22,451 bases of DNA from the NCBI GenBank assembly GCA_002049455.2, contig KV919326.1:1-22451 (forward strand), given 5' to 3'. A program made the translations under genes and the position numbers. Under the pieces are notes generated by a model. That model made no database searches, was not told the DNA's origin, and saw only the letters and a program-made list of their open reading frames with translations. Shown one piece after another: positions 1 to 10,057 of the stretch. This DNA comes from Porphyra umbilicalis (taxonomy: Eukaryota; Rhodophyta; Bangiophyceae; Bangiales; Bangiaceae). Every line of letters begins with the position of its first letter. Within the stretch, counting starts at the first letter, position 1.

Positions 1-59
1 GACTCCCCCACCGTCGCGGCCCCCAGAACATCCTCCTCCCCGCTCCGCGGTCGCTAGCT

Positions 60-3000
60 ATGGCCACCCTTCTCTCATCCCTGCTACTATCCTTTGCCCG
101 CCGCTACGCCGCCGTCGACGCGTCGGCGGTGCGCATCGGCATTGACGGCGGGCGGCTCGAGGTGCGGGACGTGGCGCTCGACGTGGCTGCCGTCTCGGCG
201 CTCATTCCGCTCCCCTTCACGGTCGTTGCGGCGCGGGCGGGGTGTCTCCGCCTCCACGTGCCATGGCAGGCCATCACGTCGGCGGCGGCGGTGGCAGTGC
301 GGCTCGAGGGGCTGTCTATCACGGCGGCGCCCAAGGCGGGCGGGGGGCATGGAACAGGAGCGGGACAGGATAGCGGGGGAGTGGCACCACCACACGTCCC
401 CGCCAACGGAGAAGGGGGGGGTGAAGACGCCAAAGAGGAACATCGCGCTGCTGCCGCGGCCGCCGAGGGGACTGCGCCCGCGTCAGGCACGCCGGCAGCC
501 GCCGAAGCGGCGGCCGCCAAGCGGCGGCGACGCAAGCACGCCAAGTACGGACGGCACCGGCGGGAGCGCCACCGCTCTGGCCGCCCAGCTGCCGGTGCGT
601 CGGCCGCGAGCGGCGGCGGCGGTGGCGGCGGCGGTGGCGCCACCGGCGTCGATGGCCACGGTAATGGGGAGCACCCCGGCGATGCCGACGGTGCGGTCGC
701 CGCCGCCGCGGCAGCGGGCGGTGGCGGGCCCGGCGAGGCGGGTTGGTCGACCAAAGTCCTGGCCTTTCTCGGCCTCAACGCATCCGTGACGGTCACGGAC
801 CTGCGCCTGCATTACGGCGACGGGCGGTGCGTGGCGCGGCTGATCGTCGCTCGCCTGTCGGCGCGGTCGGCCGACCCGGCCTGGGCGGCCGCCTCCCTGC
901 CGGCCGACGCGTTGACCGCGCGGCCGGGCGTCCTCCGCAAGCGCCTCGTGCTTGCGGGTGTGACGCTGCAGTTGGCTCCGGCGCCGTCGGCGGGCGGCGG
1001 CGGTGACGGGGACACCGGGGGGGCGGCTGGGGTGGGCGACACGAGTCGTCGAGCGGCATCTACTGGGGGGGGGGGGCGCCGACGCCCCACTGGGGGCGCA
1101 CCTCGACGGTCTTGCGGGACACGGGGGTGACCGCGCGGGTGCTGGTTGTAGCGGGCAACGGGGTGCTGCTGCGCCCACGGGGGGGCGGAGCGCCCCGCAC
1201 GCCCCGCAACGGCCACAGACGGGGTGGAGGGGAGGTGGCGGACGCGAGCGACAGCGTCAGTGCCGACGGTGGTGGGTTTGGCGGGGAGCACCCGCCTGCG
1301 GCGGCGGCGACTCCCCGGCCCCCACCACCCCCACGGCCGACGCTGTCGGTTGTTGGCGACGCCAAGCACGTGGAGGTGGGCCTCGAGTTGGCCAACGCGG
1401 CGGTCGCCATCTCGGCGCGGCAGCTGGAATGGATGCGCGCGATCCTGGAAGACGTTGTCGGTGCGGGCGCGGCCGAGGGGGACGACTCGAGCAGCGGCGC
1501 GGAGAGCAGCCTGTCGGACGTGGATGCGACGGCAGCGTCGCGCGCGCGGCGGGGAGTGCAGCGCCTGGCAGTCGAGGTGCTGCGCGAGGGGGAGGACACG
1601 CTGGTTGCAGGCGCGGGGGGGGCGCGTGCGCCGCGGCTGAACGACAACGGCGATGACGTGCCGGTCGTCGATGGGTTGGACGGACCGACCGCCCCGCCCA
1701 TGGCCATGCGGGTGGCGGCCGACGTGGCGCCCACAGCTGGCGGTGAGCTGCTGGCACCCACTTCGACGGCAGATGCCTCTGCGGCATCAGTGTGGGTGGC
1801 CAACGGCGATGACGTTGGCGGGGGGGCGACCAAGCCGGGGGCGACCATCGCCTCCCCCGCTGCCGCCGCCGCTGCCGTACCGTCGGGTAACATCCTGCTG
1901 CCCGCGGCGGACACCTACGTCCCCCACGACCAAGCCCCCACCGGCGGGACGCCCCTGCCGGATACTTCCCCACTCTCCGCCGCCCACGACCGGGTGTCGC
2001 CTGCTGCGACGAAGGCGGAGGCGGCGGCGGCGGGCGGTGGCTTCCGCGCCTTTTGGCGGTCGATCACGGAGGAAACGGCCATCGACAGTACGGCGACGGC
2101 CAACAGCGAAGATGCGGCGGTGCTTCTCGGCCTGCGGCCGCCGTATGGCAGTTCGCCGGCCGTGTCGTCAGACAGCGACAGCGCCGACGCGTACGGGGCG
2201 GGCGGGCGGGGGGGTGGGTCAGACGAAGGGGATGGGGCGAGGGGGGGATCCTCGGCGAGCAGCGGAGAGAGCGACAGCGGCACGCTGGTCATTGTCGCGG
2301 ATGGGGATTCGAGCGACGATGGCGGGGTGGGGGTGGAGCGGGGCGGCACGGGCGGCAGCGTCGGCCTCCTCGACGTCCTGTCGGTGCAGGGCGGCCCGTC
2401 AGCGGTCGGCGTGGGCACGACCGCCGTACCGGGCGCGGCTGTGACCGCCCCGGCGGCACCCGCCGGCGGCCACAGCGGGGGAGGTGATTGCCACGGGACG
2501 CGTGGCGCCCACCGTCGCGCTCGGTCGACGAGCAGCGCCCGCGGGGGCGCGTCGGACGGTGGCGGCGACAGCGAGCGAGAAGGCGGTGTCGGCGGCGGCG
2601 GCGACGGCGGCGACGGCGGCGGTGACGTGGCGTCGGAGGCGTGGCCTCGCCCGCGCTCCCGCGGCTCCCTCCTCCGCGCCGTGCGGCGGGCGGCGGCGGC
2701 GGGGGGGTTGACGCTCCGCGTGCGCGTTGCAATGCGGTCACCACCACTGACGGGAGGCGGCATGCCAACGGCGGCGGCGGCAGCGTCGACAGCGGCAGCA
2801 GCTGCTGCGTCGGCGGCAGCAGTAGTGTCGGACGCCACGTCGGCAGCTGCAGCGGCTTTGGCCGGCGGTCCCCCCGACGCGGGCGGCCGCGGCGGGCGGG
2901 GTGTGGCCAATGGCACGACCACTGCCGGCTTGCCGCCGCTCGGCGCGGTGGTGCCACCGTCGGGCGTCCCCGGGAACAGCGTCGCCGCCGCCGCCGACGA

Positions 3001-3427
3001 CCATGACCCCGCGGCCCCGACCGAGGCGGACGTGGCGGCGCTGCGGTCCGAGCTGGTGGCGGCCGCCACCCGCAACGCACGGCTGGCCGACGACATGGCG
3101 GCGCTCGAAGTTGCGGCGGGTACCGCCAGCCGCTCCAAAGACGCGATGGTTCGGCAGCTGGAGGCGGCGCTCGCCACGGCCGAGCGCAACTTGCAGACGC
3201 TCCTCGGGCGGGAGGAGGCGCGCTGCCGGCGGGAGGCGGCGGCGGCGGCGGCGGTGGCGGTGGCGACGCCGCCAGAGGGTGGCGACGTGGGCGGGGGTGG
3301 AGGCGGAGGTGGGAGCGGGGGCAGGCGGGGGTGGTCGGACGGTGGGGCGGGCGGCGCCCGCCCCGGACGCCGTGCGGGTCGCCAGCCGGACGGTGATCGC
3401 GTGAGCGATGGCCTGCTGGTCGTCTGA
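60..3427 (+). CDS. Chorein-N domain protein (VPS13/BLTP-like lipid transfer), with one frameshift
   Basis: Residues 1 to about 90 match the N-terminal chorein domain of VPS13, ATG2 and BLTP proteins: a hydrophobic start helix, a GIDGG-type turn, a LPF motif, the hallmark VPW (IPW in the family) and a closing LEGLSI strand. A low-complexity insert follows, with a very basic patch near residues 155-176. VPS13-like sequence resumes near residue 240 (VTDLRLHYGDG, then GIYWGG and VLRDTGVTARVLV). The C-terminus (about 3020-3260) is a heptad coiled coil. Family members bridge membranes and channel lipids; a role at contact sites is inferred. The frame changes at the G7 run 1017-1023, and one extra G joins the two halves. 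At about 1120 residues the protein is far shorter than VPS13; chorein-N plus a terminal coiled coil recalls BLTP3/UHRF1BP1. ATG at 60 is the first Met and starts the chorein helix. Single exon. Confidence 0.85.
1017..1023 (+). other. Frameshift at a G7 run in the chorein gene
   Basis: Upstream of this run the chorein frame reads well; downstream it runs into a stop at 1130. The next frame over continues the expected sequence (ESSSGIYW, then TSTVLRDTGV) to the stop at 3427. One missing G in the run accounts for the change. Confidence 0.75.
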
Positions 3428-4650
3428 GGCAGGGCTTGTGTGCCATTTCCTATGACGTTGGGGTGCACGGCACGGCACGGCACTTCTCGGCTGTTTGTAG
3501 CCGTCTGGTGGATGCACACGGCAGTAGAGCGATGTGAAATCGACCTGCTCCACAGAAAAGAACGGTCCTGTACGTGCAGTAGTTCGCTGAGTGTAGTGGC
3601 ACGTGGAGAGAAGAGCGCTCGTGCGCGCCAATAGGTGCGACGTAGCAGTCGGGTGGTGAAGGTTGTACCCGACACTGTTTGGAAACCAACTGGGCTAGCC
3701 ACTCTGGTATGGTGCTCTCATAAGCTTCCTGGTGTTTTGTTCGTGATTTTTTTCGTGAGTGCCAGTGGGTTGCCAGCCCACGTGGGGCATGCTCCTTTCC
3801 ACAGTCGAGCTCACAATACTAAGGTTCTAAATTTGGGTTCCCAGAGCTGTGGCGGCGTACGTCAGCCAAACTTTTCAATTGAAGTGCTCCTGTCCGCTCC
3901 ATTTCTCGCAAACAAGAACAATTGTAGTTGTACCCTTCCGAGGCACTTGTAGGTCAACGATTGAGCTGCTAGTTTGGCGACAATACGACCTGATCTCAAC
4001 AAAAAGGAAGTTGATGCGAGATTGTGGCGTGATCAGGAGGCCCCATCGATCGTCGCGATTCCGTACCACGCTACTTGGGGACTTACCCCGGCGGTTTTTA
4101 GATTGGTGCCAGTACGTCTGAAATGGCTATACTGGGCCATATTCGACCCCGCTTTTCCTCAGTGTCTACACTATCAGTATAGATGGCATATTCGCATTTT
4201 AGAGCAACAGTACGCGGCCAGCACGGTTCTGACACTGTTCAACGACATGTCCGGGAGCCGCCCCCCCCCCCCTCACAGCTCCAATTGGGGGCATCACCGC
4301 ACCTGCTGAGACAAGTCACGTGGCCCCCCTTGGTGCCACGATTACGAGTGTGCCTGGGCTGGATTCGTATTCAATCAGCGGTCTGATACGTGATGCCAGC
4401 TGGAGAGCTGTCGTACAGGGCCGCACCAGCTGAATACGTTGCAGAAAACAGAAGCGTCTTTTATGGTTCTGTAGCGCCCTCTGGCTGGGGGTACTACACC
4501 CTCTTCCTACCTCCTCGCGCTCTTCCCCCGCCCCTCGCCACCCGACCCGAACCGCACCCAAAAAGCCAGAACGAAGCAAGGACAGTGAGATCAGCACATG
4601 CAGCGCCCCACCCCCTTCACCGTCCGCATCCGCGCCGTCCGCATCGACTA
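3428..4650. other. Spacer of lower GC after the chorein gene; no gene recognised
   Basis: Base composition drops visibly right after the stop of the chorein gene, and stops are frequent on both strands. The longest frames (for example 3635-3952 +) lack an ATG start and resemble no family I know. Small features are three CACGG units near 3465-3485 and a C run near 4261. The first few hundred bases are presumably the 3' untranslated region of the chorein gene. Confidence 0.5.
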
Positions 4651-4653
4651 TAG

Positions 4654-4858
4654 GGGTGGCAGGGGGCATAGGAGCAAATGGGACTGTAGAACATGGTACA
4701 GTAGGAGAACAATGGGCAGTAGGGCTATAAGGGGAAGTATTGGGAAAGGAGGCAGCGGAGGGAAAAGAGCAGTGGGCAGGAAACAGGCAGTAGGAGAAGA
4801 GCGGCAGTAGGGGAAAAGGTGGCGGCAAAGGCCACATGGGCAGAGAGAGAAGAAGCAC
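4654..4858 (+). repeat. Purine-rich tract with degenerate CAGTAGG repeats
   Basis: The plus strand is almost all G and A for about 200 bases. CAGTAGG recurs at 4699, 4717, 4788 and 4805, with variants such as CAGTGGG and CAGCGGA between them. This looks like a decayed minisatellite. The minus strand is open through it (4316-4921) but has no ATG start, and its pyrimidine bias yields only Pro/Ser/Leu-rich sequence, so I do not call a gene. Confidence 0.5.
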
Positions 4859-4921
4859 ATCACTGGACGGGTGCAGATTTACGGAGGGAGAACGGCGGAG
4901 CAAACGATACGCAGTGCACAC

Positions 4922-5660
4922 ATCTTACCACTCTCCTTGTCCTACTAGTCCTCACGACACTTAACGTACTTGAGAACTAAAAATACAAGACGGGCGAGGG
5001 GGGTGTCAAAGACGCGCAGCTCGGGCGTGACGGGATCCGTACGCGGTAGAGGAAGCCTTGACGCCGGCGTGACTCCCGGCCCCTCCATGCGCGAGGACGG
5101 CGGTAGCCGTCAGCGGTAGCTGTACCGCGGCCGAACGACTTTAAGGCCCAGGGGGTGCGGGGGGGCGGGGGTTCGCGAGGGCTGCCGGAGGATGGGGGAC
5201 ACGGCCAGGTGGTACCATTGAGGGCCAATGGCCCTCTGGACGACGTTCCCCGGGGAGCTTCCACGTCGGCTGACCCTCCGAAGAGCGACATACGCTGCAC
5301 CAATCGATGATCGCCCGAAGCAACGGGTAGTCAGAACGCGGCCACTGAGGATCCGATCCCAGCCTATGTCTGTCAGAACAGATGACCATTGACCGCCCAG
5401 TAAGGCTCACAGTGTCAACAAATGAGGGTCGAGATCCCCGCATAAGGCGTGCCGCCCTCCACACAACTGATGGTGAGGAGTGCTGGGTCCACACACGAGG
5501 CTTGCAGCTCTCCACATGGCGGATGGTGGACAGAACACCACACTGAAGTATGACACCTCGGCTGACAGGTAACTTCTACACCCGATTTAGGGGCGTTCTT
5601 GAGAGGGTTACTTTACTGTCAACTAGTTGGATGGGTGGCCGTGGGCGCAGTCTGCAAGCC
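4922..5660. other. Spacer, nothing recognised
   Basis: Neither strand shows a convincing gene. The minus frame 5141-5515 is open but starts at GTG and matches no family known to me. No tRNA-like B box, repeat pair or promoter element stood out. Confidence 0.4.
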
Positions 5661-5667
5661 GGTGACG

Positions 5668-6015
5668 TCAGTTACTACGAGATGTGACCGGCCGAATGAT
5701 TGCTGGCGGTGTGTGTGTGTAGGGCATTGACGGAGTGGGGGCATGGGCGCCCGTGAGCAACTGCGGCGGGTGTGGGGGGGGGTGCGTATCAGGCGTCGAT
5801 GGAGAGTCCGTCGACGTTGGCATCGACGAAGCAGAGGCGTTGGCGTGGCCGCAGCCTTGTAAGCAGATGCAGTCGTTACGGTGAGATCTGACCTGGGGTA
5901 TCACTGGGGGTTCAGTGAGGGCCACGTAGAGCGCAGCGCAGCGTTCCAGAAATCCAGCGATGAACCGCCGAAGTTGATCCGTGACCACTCTCGTCCAGGC
6001 CTTGCATCGAGGCAT
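5668..6015 (-). CDS. Small hypothetical ORF, doubtful
   Basis: An ATG-started frame of 115 codons sits in the low-GC spacer, with a stop just upstream of the ATG. The first half looks protein-like (FIAGFLERCAALYVALTEPP, then a Cys/His-containing stretch CICLQGCGH). The second half is Pro/Thr-rich and follows a GT-repeat and C-rich bias in the DNA, which lowers its credibility. I recognise no family. It could be a transposon relic or a chance frame. Confidence 0.15.
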   Translation of the reverse strand: MPRCKAWTRVVTDQLRRFIAGFLERCAALYVALTEPPVIPQVRSHRNDCICLQGCGHANASASSMPTSTDSPSTPDTHPPPHPPQLLTGAHAPTPSMPYTHTPPAIIRPVTSRSN

Positions 6016-6630
6016 TGAATCGTCTCACGCACGAAAGTTCCCTCTCGACCCGGTGAGGCTACATTAGCGATCCGGCGAGGCTACATGATGGGGAATCCCG
6101 CCGAATCCCACCGCCGTCGGCGGGGACAACACCAGGACTGAGGGCGCCCACTTGTAGCCTGCGTTTCCACGGGCTGGTGAGAGGCCAGTGGAGCCCGCGC
6201 CACCCCAGCATTGATTTCACTTTCTGGGTACAAACTCTAGGCCGCAGTACGCCTCAGTACACCCTTTGCGCACCCCAGTAGTGTGGTACGTAATCGAGAC
6301 GATGACGCTATTGCTGGGCTTTGCATCTCACACTCAAACGTGAAACCTAAAAATCAGTCAATTCTTGAGAAGAATATGCTGTGAACATTGCTGACGCGGG
6401 AGGTAGAAGACATCTTGTAATCGCACAATGCCTCTGGTGTGCCGCCCCACTTCGCCCCATGAATCGTCGCACGAAGGAAGAACCAGCTTTGAGCTGGACA
6501 ATTTAAAAAACATGTTCCTTGGAAGGTCCGCCAGTGTGGCGTCTGAGCGGCCCACAGCCGTGCTACTTTATCAGAACATGGAAGCGGAGGCGTATTCTCA
6601 CTGATGGGGCGCCTCCTTAGTGGTGTCCCT
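6016..6630. other. Spacer, nothing recognised
   Basis: No convincing coding or RNA feature was found between the doubtful small ORF and the left inverted repeat. A minus frame here (6354-6680) overlaps the repeat and starts at TTG. Confidence 0.4.
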
Positions 6631-6689
6631 GCGCAGTGCACCTCGTTGCTGGATCCACCACGAGCCCGATTCTGACTCAAATTGCTCGT
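6631..6689 (+). repeat. Left arm of a 59-bp inverted-repeat pair
   Basis: This 59-base segment is the reverse complement of 8206-8264 with only two mismatches, both transitions. It begins GCGCAGTGCACC and ends AATTGCTCGT. Similarity stops sharply at both ends. The pair could be terminal inverted repeats of a decayed DNA transposon of about 1.63 kb, or two independent copies of a dispersed repeat. Confidence 0.85.
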
Positions 6690-7400
6690 TCAAAACTTGC
6701 ACGACCCCTCGTAAACGCCTCTGTGGAGCGTTTTTCTCGTGCAAAACATGTTTTCACTTGCATACTTTTGCAGTCGAGCATTTTACACCGACTTTTTGGA
6801 TGCATCAGAAGCGTCTCTGGAAGCGCCTCCTATGGTGTACAGGGCCATAGTGTGAATGCCCGTATGCAAACGTACGCAGATGCTCAACAAGCGCGTGCGA
6901 GCTCTCCCGTTCTCTCAACGAGGTGTTTCTGCGATTTCTGCACGCTTGCATTAGGACACCCTTGTCGAGGCGCGTGTATTAAGTCGAGCACGGGTGTCGA
7001 GGTGCTGCACGAGTACCGGGTTCTCACACTTAGCTCCCCCTTCTCTGCGACTTGACGGTATTTATTGCCAGCCACCGGAGCGGCAACTGTCCCTCCGTGA
7101 ACGGCGAAAGGGAATGGTCTCGGTATTGTGAACTCACTTCCCACCAAGTTCTGTGACAATTGCCAAAGAACTGAGAACCCCGTGCGGAGAAAGCGGGTTC
7201 CGACGCCCCCCCCCCACGTCGCCGGCACTGGTGCGGTGGCAGTTGCTGCCACAGCCAGCAACCTCCCCCTTGCCACCACGGGGGCCATCCCGCCACCTCT
7301 CCCGGTGCTCACCCACGCGGCACGCCCGTACGGCTGTATCGTGTACTTCTGGACTGCTCCCACCTCAGCGCACAAGGCGCTCGACGCGTGCTGCGGACCC
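6690..7400. other. Interior of the inverted-repeat interval, left part; no gene called
   Basis: Both strands are open over part of this stretch (6884-7408 minus, 7128-7514 plus), but neither frame has an ATG start or a recognisable motif, so I cannot say which, if either, was coding. Confidence 0.35.
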
Positions 7401-7408
7401 TTTGGCAC

Positions 7409-7505
7409 TGGGGGGGGGGGGGGGGGGGGTGGGACGCTCGGCCAGATTAGTCAGGGATCCATGTGCGGGGTGTGGGGGGGATGGGGGAGGGGTGGGGGTT
7501 GGACG
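7409..7505 (+). other. Poly-G and G-quadruplex-like tract
   Basis: A G run of about 20 starts near 7409. It is followed at 7467-7498 by several G blocks of four or more separated by one to three bases. This fits the G-quadruplex pattern on the plus strand. It lies inside the inverted-repeat interval, just beyond the 3' end of the minus-strand relic. Confidence 0.6.
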
Positions 7506-7561
7506 TTGGGGTAGCCGATAAAGGACAAAGAGTGCAAGAAAGAAGGGATGCATGCTTTACG

Positions 7562-8086
7562 CTATACGACATGGACAACCGCCGAAGTCGAATCTGCCAG
7601 CAGCTCCAAAAGCTGAACTTGTAGGTGCTCTGCGGCTTGGCGGATGTCGGTCGCGTCCGCCGAGTTACTGTTGCACCACTCGCGGAACTGCGCTGTTTGC
7701 GTTCGCTTTACGCACATCTCCACCATCGTCAGCTCCTCCCGCGCGGCCGCCGCCCACCCCCCAGCGACGTCGGTGGCGGTCTCGTCCTCACCCCCAAAGA
7801 GTCGCCGGCGAAGAGCGACGGGCGGCAGAAACGGCGTGATCTCGCTCGGCTTGGTGCCCGGCTGCTCCATGAAGATGGATGTCGGCATCGAGGCGTCCGA
7901 CGACGAGTGTAGCGGCAGCTCCCTCGCCGACGCCGGGGGCAGCTCCTCCAAGTCAAACAACTCGGGCGCGGCGTTGGGCGCCTCAGTCGGGTGTACGTAT
8001 TTCTTGCCCTACTCGGCACAGATCCGGTACTGAGCACCGCACCCGTTTAGTGTATCAAGTCGCACTTGTAAGAACTTGAGCGGACT
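7562..8086 (-). pseudogene. Decayed or interrupted coding relic, unknown family
   Basis: Reading the minus strand from 8086 gives sequence that looks genuinely protein-coding (LKFLQVRLDTLNGCGAQYR, then GKKYVHPTEAPNAAPELFD). An in-frame TAG interrupts it at 8009-8011, and the frame then stays open to a TAG at 7562. A TGA lies just upstream at 8087-8089, so no proper start remains. The C-terminal 130 residues are mixed-composition and partly helical, unlike the Ala/Gly-biased shadow frames elsewhere. Its position next to the right inverted repeat suggests a fragment of a transposon protein, but I recognise no transposase motif. It could instead be an exon of a host gene ended by a splice site. 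Confidence 0.45.
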
Positions 8087-8205
8087 TCATAGAGCTCTTA
8101 ATCACGCCCTAATCTCGTCGCCAGCACGCCACAACGAGTTTTTTGGACGGGATACGAGCAAACACTCCCAGCGTGCGAGCAGGAGCCCGTTTTCAACGAG
8201 CGTTT

Positions 8206-8264
8206 ACGAGCAATTTGAGCCAGAACCGGGCTCGTGGTGGATCCAGCAACGAGGTGCACTGCGC
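8206..8264 (-). repeat. Right arm of the 59-bp inverted-repeat pair
   Basis: Reverse complement of 6631-6689, matching at 57 of 59 positions. Read on the plus strand here, and on the minus strand in the other copy, both arms encode the same peptide (LSQNRARGGSSNEVHCA), because both base differences are third-position synonymous in that frame. Confidence 0.85.
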
Positions 8265-9290
8265 TGTCCGTTTCGGACAAGACGATATCTTCTTGGCGGG
8301 TGTACTTTGTCTGAGGTTCGTTAGTACAGCCACGTCTTCTCTTTTCTCTCGAGATACTGTTCACAACTCTTAAGTCAATTCAAAGCAAGAGGTTGTCGAT
8401 ATCTGATCGACTTCGAAGGGAGGCCAGTCAACGAAATGGGTCTATGTGGACGGAATCTCCTGCTGGAGGTCAGCTCTGGGCGGTCATTGCAGCAGGCAAC
8501 TGGCGAATCCCTTATGGCAGCGTATGCAGCAAACGCGGTGTGCCGGAGGACCAACCGGTTTTGGACGGGGCGGTTCTGATCACATCGCTTTGCCCGATGC
8601 GACAGACAGTGCCACAGCGACAACGAGAGGCGTGGCCGTCGGGAAGCCTTGCAGGAGTGCCTCAGCACAGCCAATGATAGGTCCTTTACATGTGCCACCG
8701 GGGCAAGAGCACACGTGGTGGCTCGCCGCTTGTAGGCAACCCACGCGAGATTCCTTTTCTAGTCGGGGCCGCTCGACCACTTCAAGCGAGGTGCTCGGAA
8801 GCGCCAGTGGCCACGGAGTAGGTGAGTGGGGGTGCAGCATGGGGCATGGGAGCTCTCCCGATGTTCAGTGTCGGTCCGCCTCGGTGGGGTCGCACGTCGT
8901 GAGAATTTCTTATCTGGTGCACACACCTCCCAGCGAAGCCTGGCCCTCCACCTCGACTGAAAAGATGGCCGGGATTCTCTTGCTGTTCTGTTTCCTCGCC
9001 CAATTACACTTGCCGAGGAGCTTTCACTCTGACACCGACGCTTTATCGAGCGCTCGGGCGCGTTCCACAACCGTACAGACGGACCCGGGCAGCGCTCCAA
9101 TAAAGGCGCACTACGTGCTGTTTCGCTGCCCTCGGAGCTCCCGCTGTGGACATGCGCATCTTGTGACGTCACACGGAGCCGCCGCGAAGCCGCAGAGGCA
9201 GTCGAGCTGCACCCATCGTTCTAAGGTGCAAGGGTCTCGCTGTACTGTGTCCGTTCGAGAATTGACGGATCACTGCTGCGCTTCTGCAGA
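8265..9290. other. Spacer, no gene called
   Basis: Open frames exist on both strands (for example 8446-9330 plus from a GTG, and 8580-8840 minus from an ATG), but none carries a recognisable motif and they contradict one another. An AATAAA occurs near 9098 without an obvious gene to serve. The region may contain further transposon debris. Confidence 0.35.
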
Positions 9291-9292
9291 CG

Positions 9293-9562
9293 ATGCGCCA
9301 AGCTGGGGGTACACGGTTTTTTGCCCCTGACAGTCGCTTGCCAATCCGGCATGACACCGCAACAAGCGTGCTTGTTGCCGCATTGACGACTGTTGGTCAG
9401 ATTGATTGGTGCATCTTCGAGGTAGAGGCGGTCGCGCGTTTGACAGGCCGCTGGTTGCCTGCGGCAGCATCCTTTTCTTGGCCCATCTTCGGGGGGTACA
9501 CTGGCGAACTGCCAACTCACGCCCGAGACCACGCGCGCGCGGGCAGCCACGCGGTCGTATAG
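9293..9562 (+). CDS. Small hypothetical ORF, doubtful
   Basis: An ATG-started frame of 89 codons has balanced amino-acid composition, including a hydrophobic, Trp-containing centre (for example TTVGQIDWCIFEVEAVARL). The opposite strand is also open through the same interval, so coding orientation is unproven. I recognise no family. It could be a fragment of a mobile element. Confidence 0.15.
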   Translation: MRQAGGTRFFAPDSRLPIRHDTATSVLVAALTTVGQIDWCIFEVEAVARLTGRWLPAAASFSWPIFGGYTGELPTHARDHARAGSHAVV

Positions 9563-10057
9563 CCACACTGCACGCAGGGGCGGCGAATAGCATGCCGCTG
9601 CGGGGGTGGTCGCAAGCGTCCACTCGATGCGAGTCGTTGGCGGAAAGGGCTGGCCGTCTTGCGCCTTGTCCCGCTCTCGTGTTCCCTCAGCGACCAACCG
9701 TCCTCCACCGGTGTGGCGGCGTTGGACCACCGCTTGACCGCGTGTGTGCTGCCAGCCAACAACGTGTGCTACGCGGCACCCCCCCCCCCCCCCCCCTGCG
9801 CACGCTGGCAGCCGCGCCCCGTCAGTTCGCCGTCGCGCCGACATTGTCGCTGTGCCACGACCAGTGACAACACGCGCGCGCGCAACGTGAGCGTCCCCGT
9901 GCCGTGACGTTGCCGTCGGCGTGGCGGTGCCGCTCTCCCCTATTCTGCCTCGGCGCACATGCGCCGCTTGTCGCTGTTGTGTGCGCGTGTCCCCCTCCAC
10001 CCTCCATTCTTCCTCTCTCTCGGCGATTGACGCCACGGCGCCATCCTTTCCGCACGC
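9563..10057 (+). other. Upstream region of the bZIP-like gene
   Basis: GC content rises again here. A C run of about 17 lies near 9780, and a pyrimidine-rich stretch (CT-rich, about 9995-10025) precedes the ATG at 10058, as is common near transcription starts. No TATA box is visible. A long minus-strand frame through this region has no recognisable content. Confidence 0.35.

Larger units (their letters stand above)
6631..8264. mobile_element. Possible decayed DNA transposon bounded by inverted repeats
   Basis: The two 59-bp inverted arms face each other across about 1.5 kb. That interval holds a minus-strand coding relic (7562-8086), a G-rich tract and other broken open frames. I find no recognisable transposase motif. 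GTCC lies a few bases outside each arm (within GTGTCCCT on the left and TGTCCG on the right), which is too weak to claim as a target-site duplication. The element call rests on the repeat geometry alone. Confidence 0.35.

Noticed and set aside
1915..3702. 595-codon open frame on the minus strand
   Set aside because: It is antisense to the chorein gene, Ser/Pro/Ala-biased by base composition, and has no recognisable domain.
8446..9330. 294-codon plus-strand frame in the spacer
   Set aside because: Starts at GTG, has Ser/Arg/Thr-rich shifting composition and no motif; the opposite strand is open over much of the same stretch.
3428..10057. tRNA or other structural RNA genes in the spacer
   Set aside because: I looked for B-box-like words and cloverleaf arms and saw none that fit; a covariance-model scan would be decisive.
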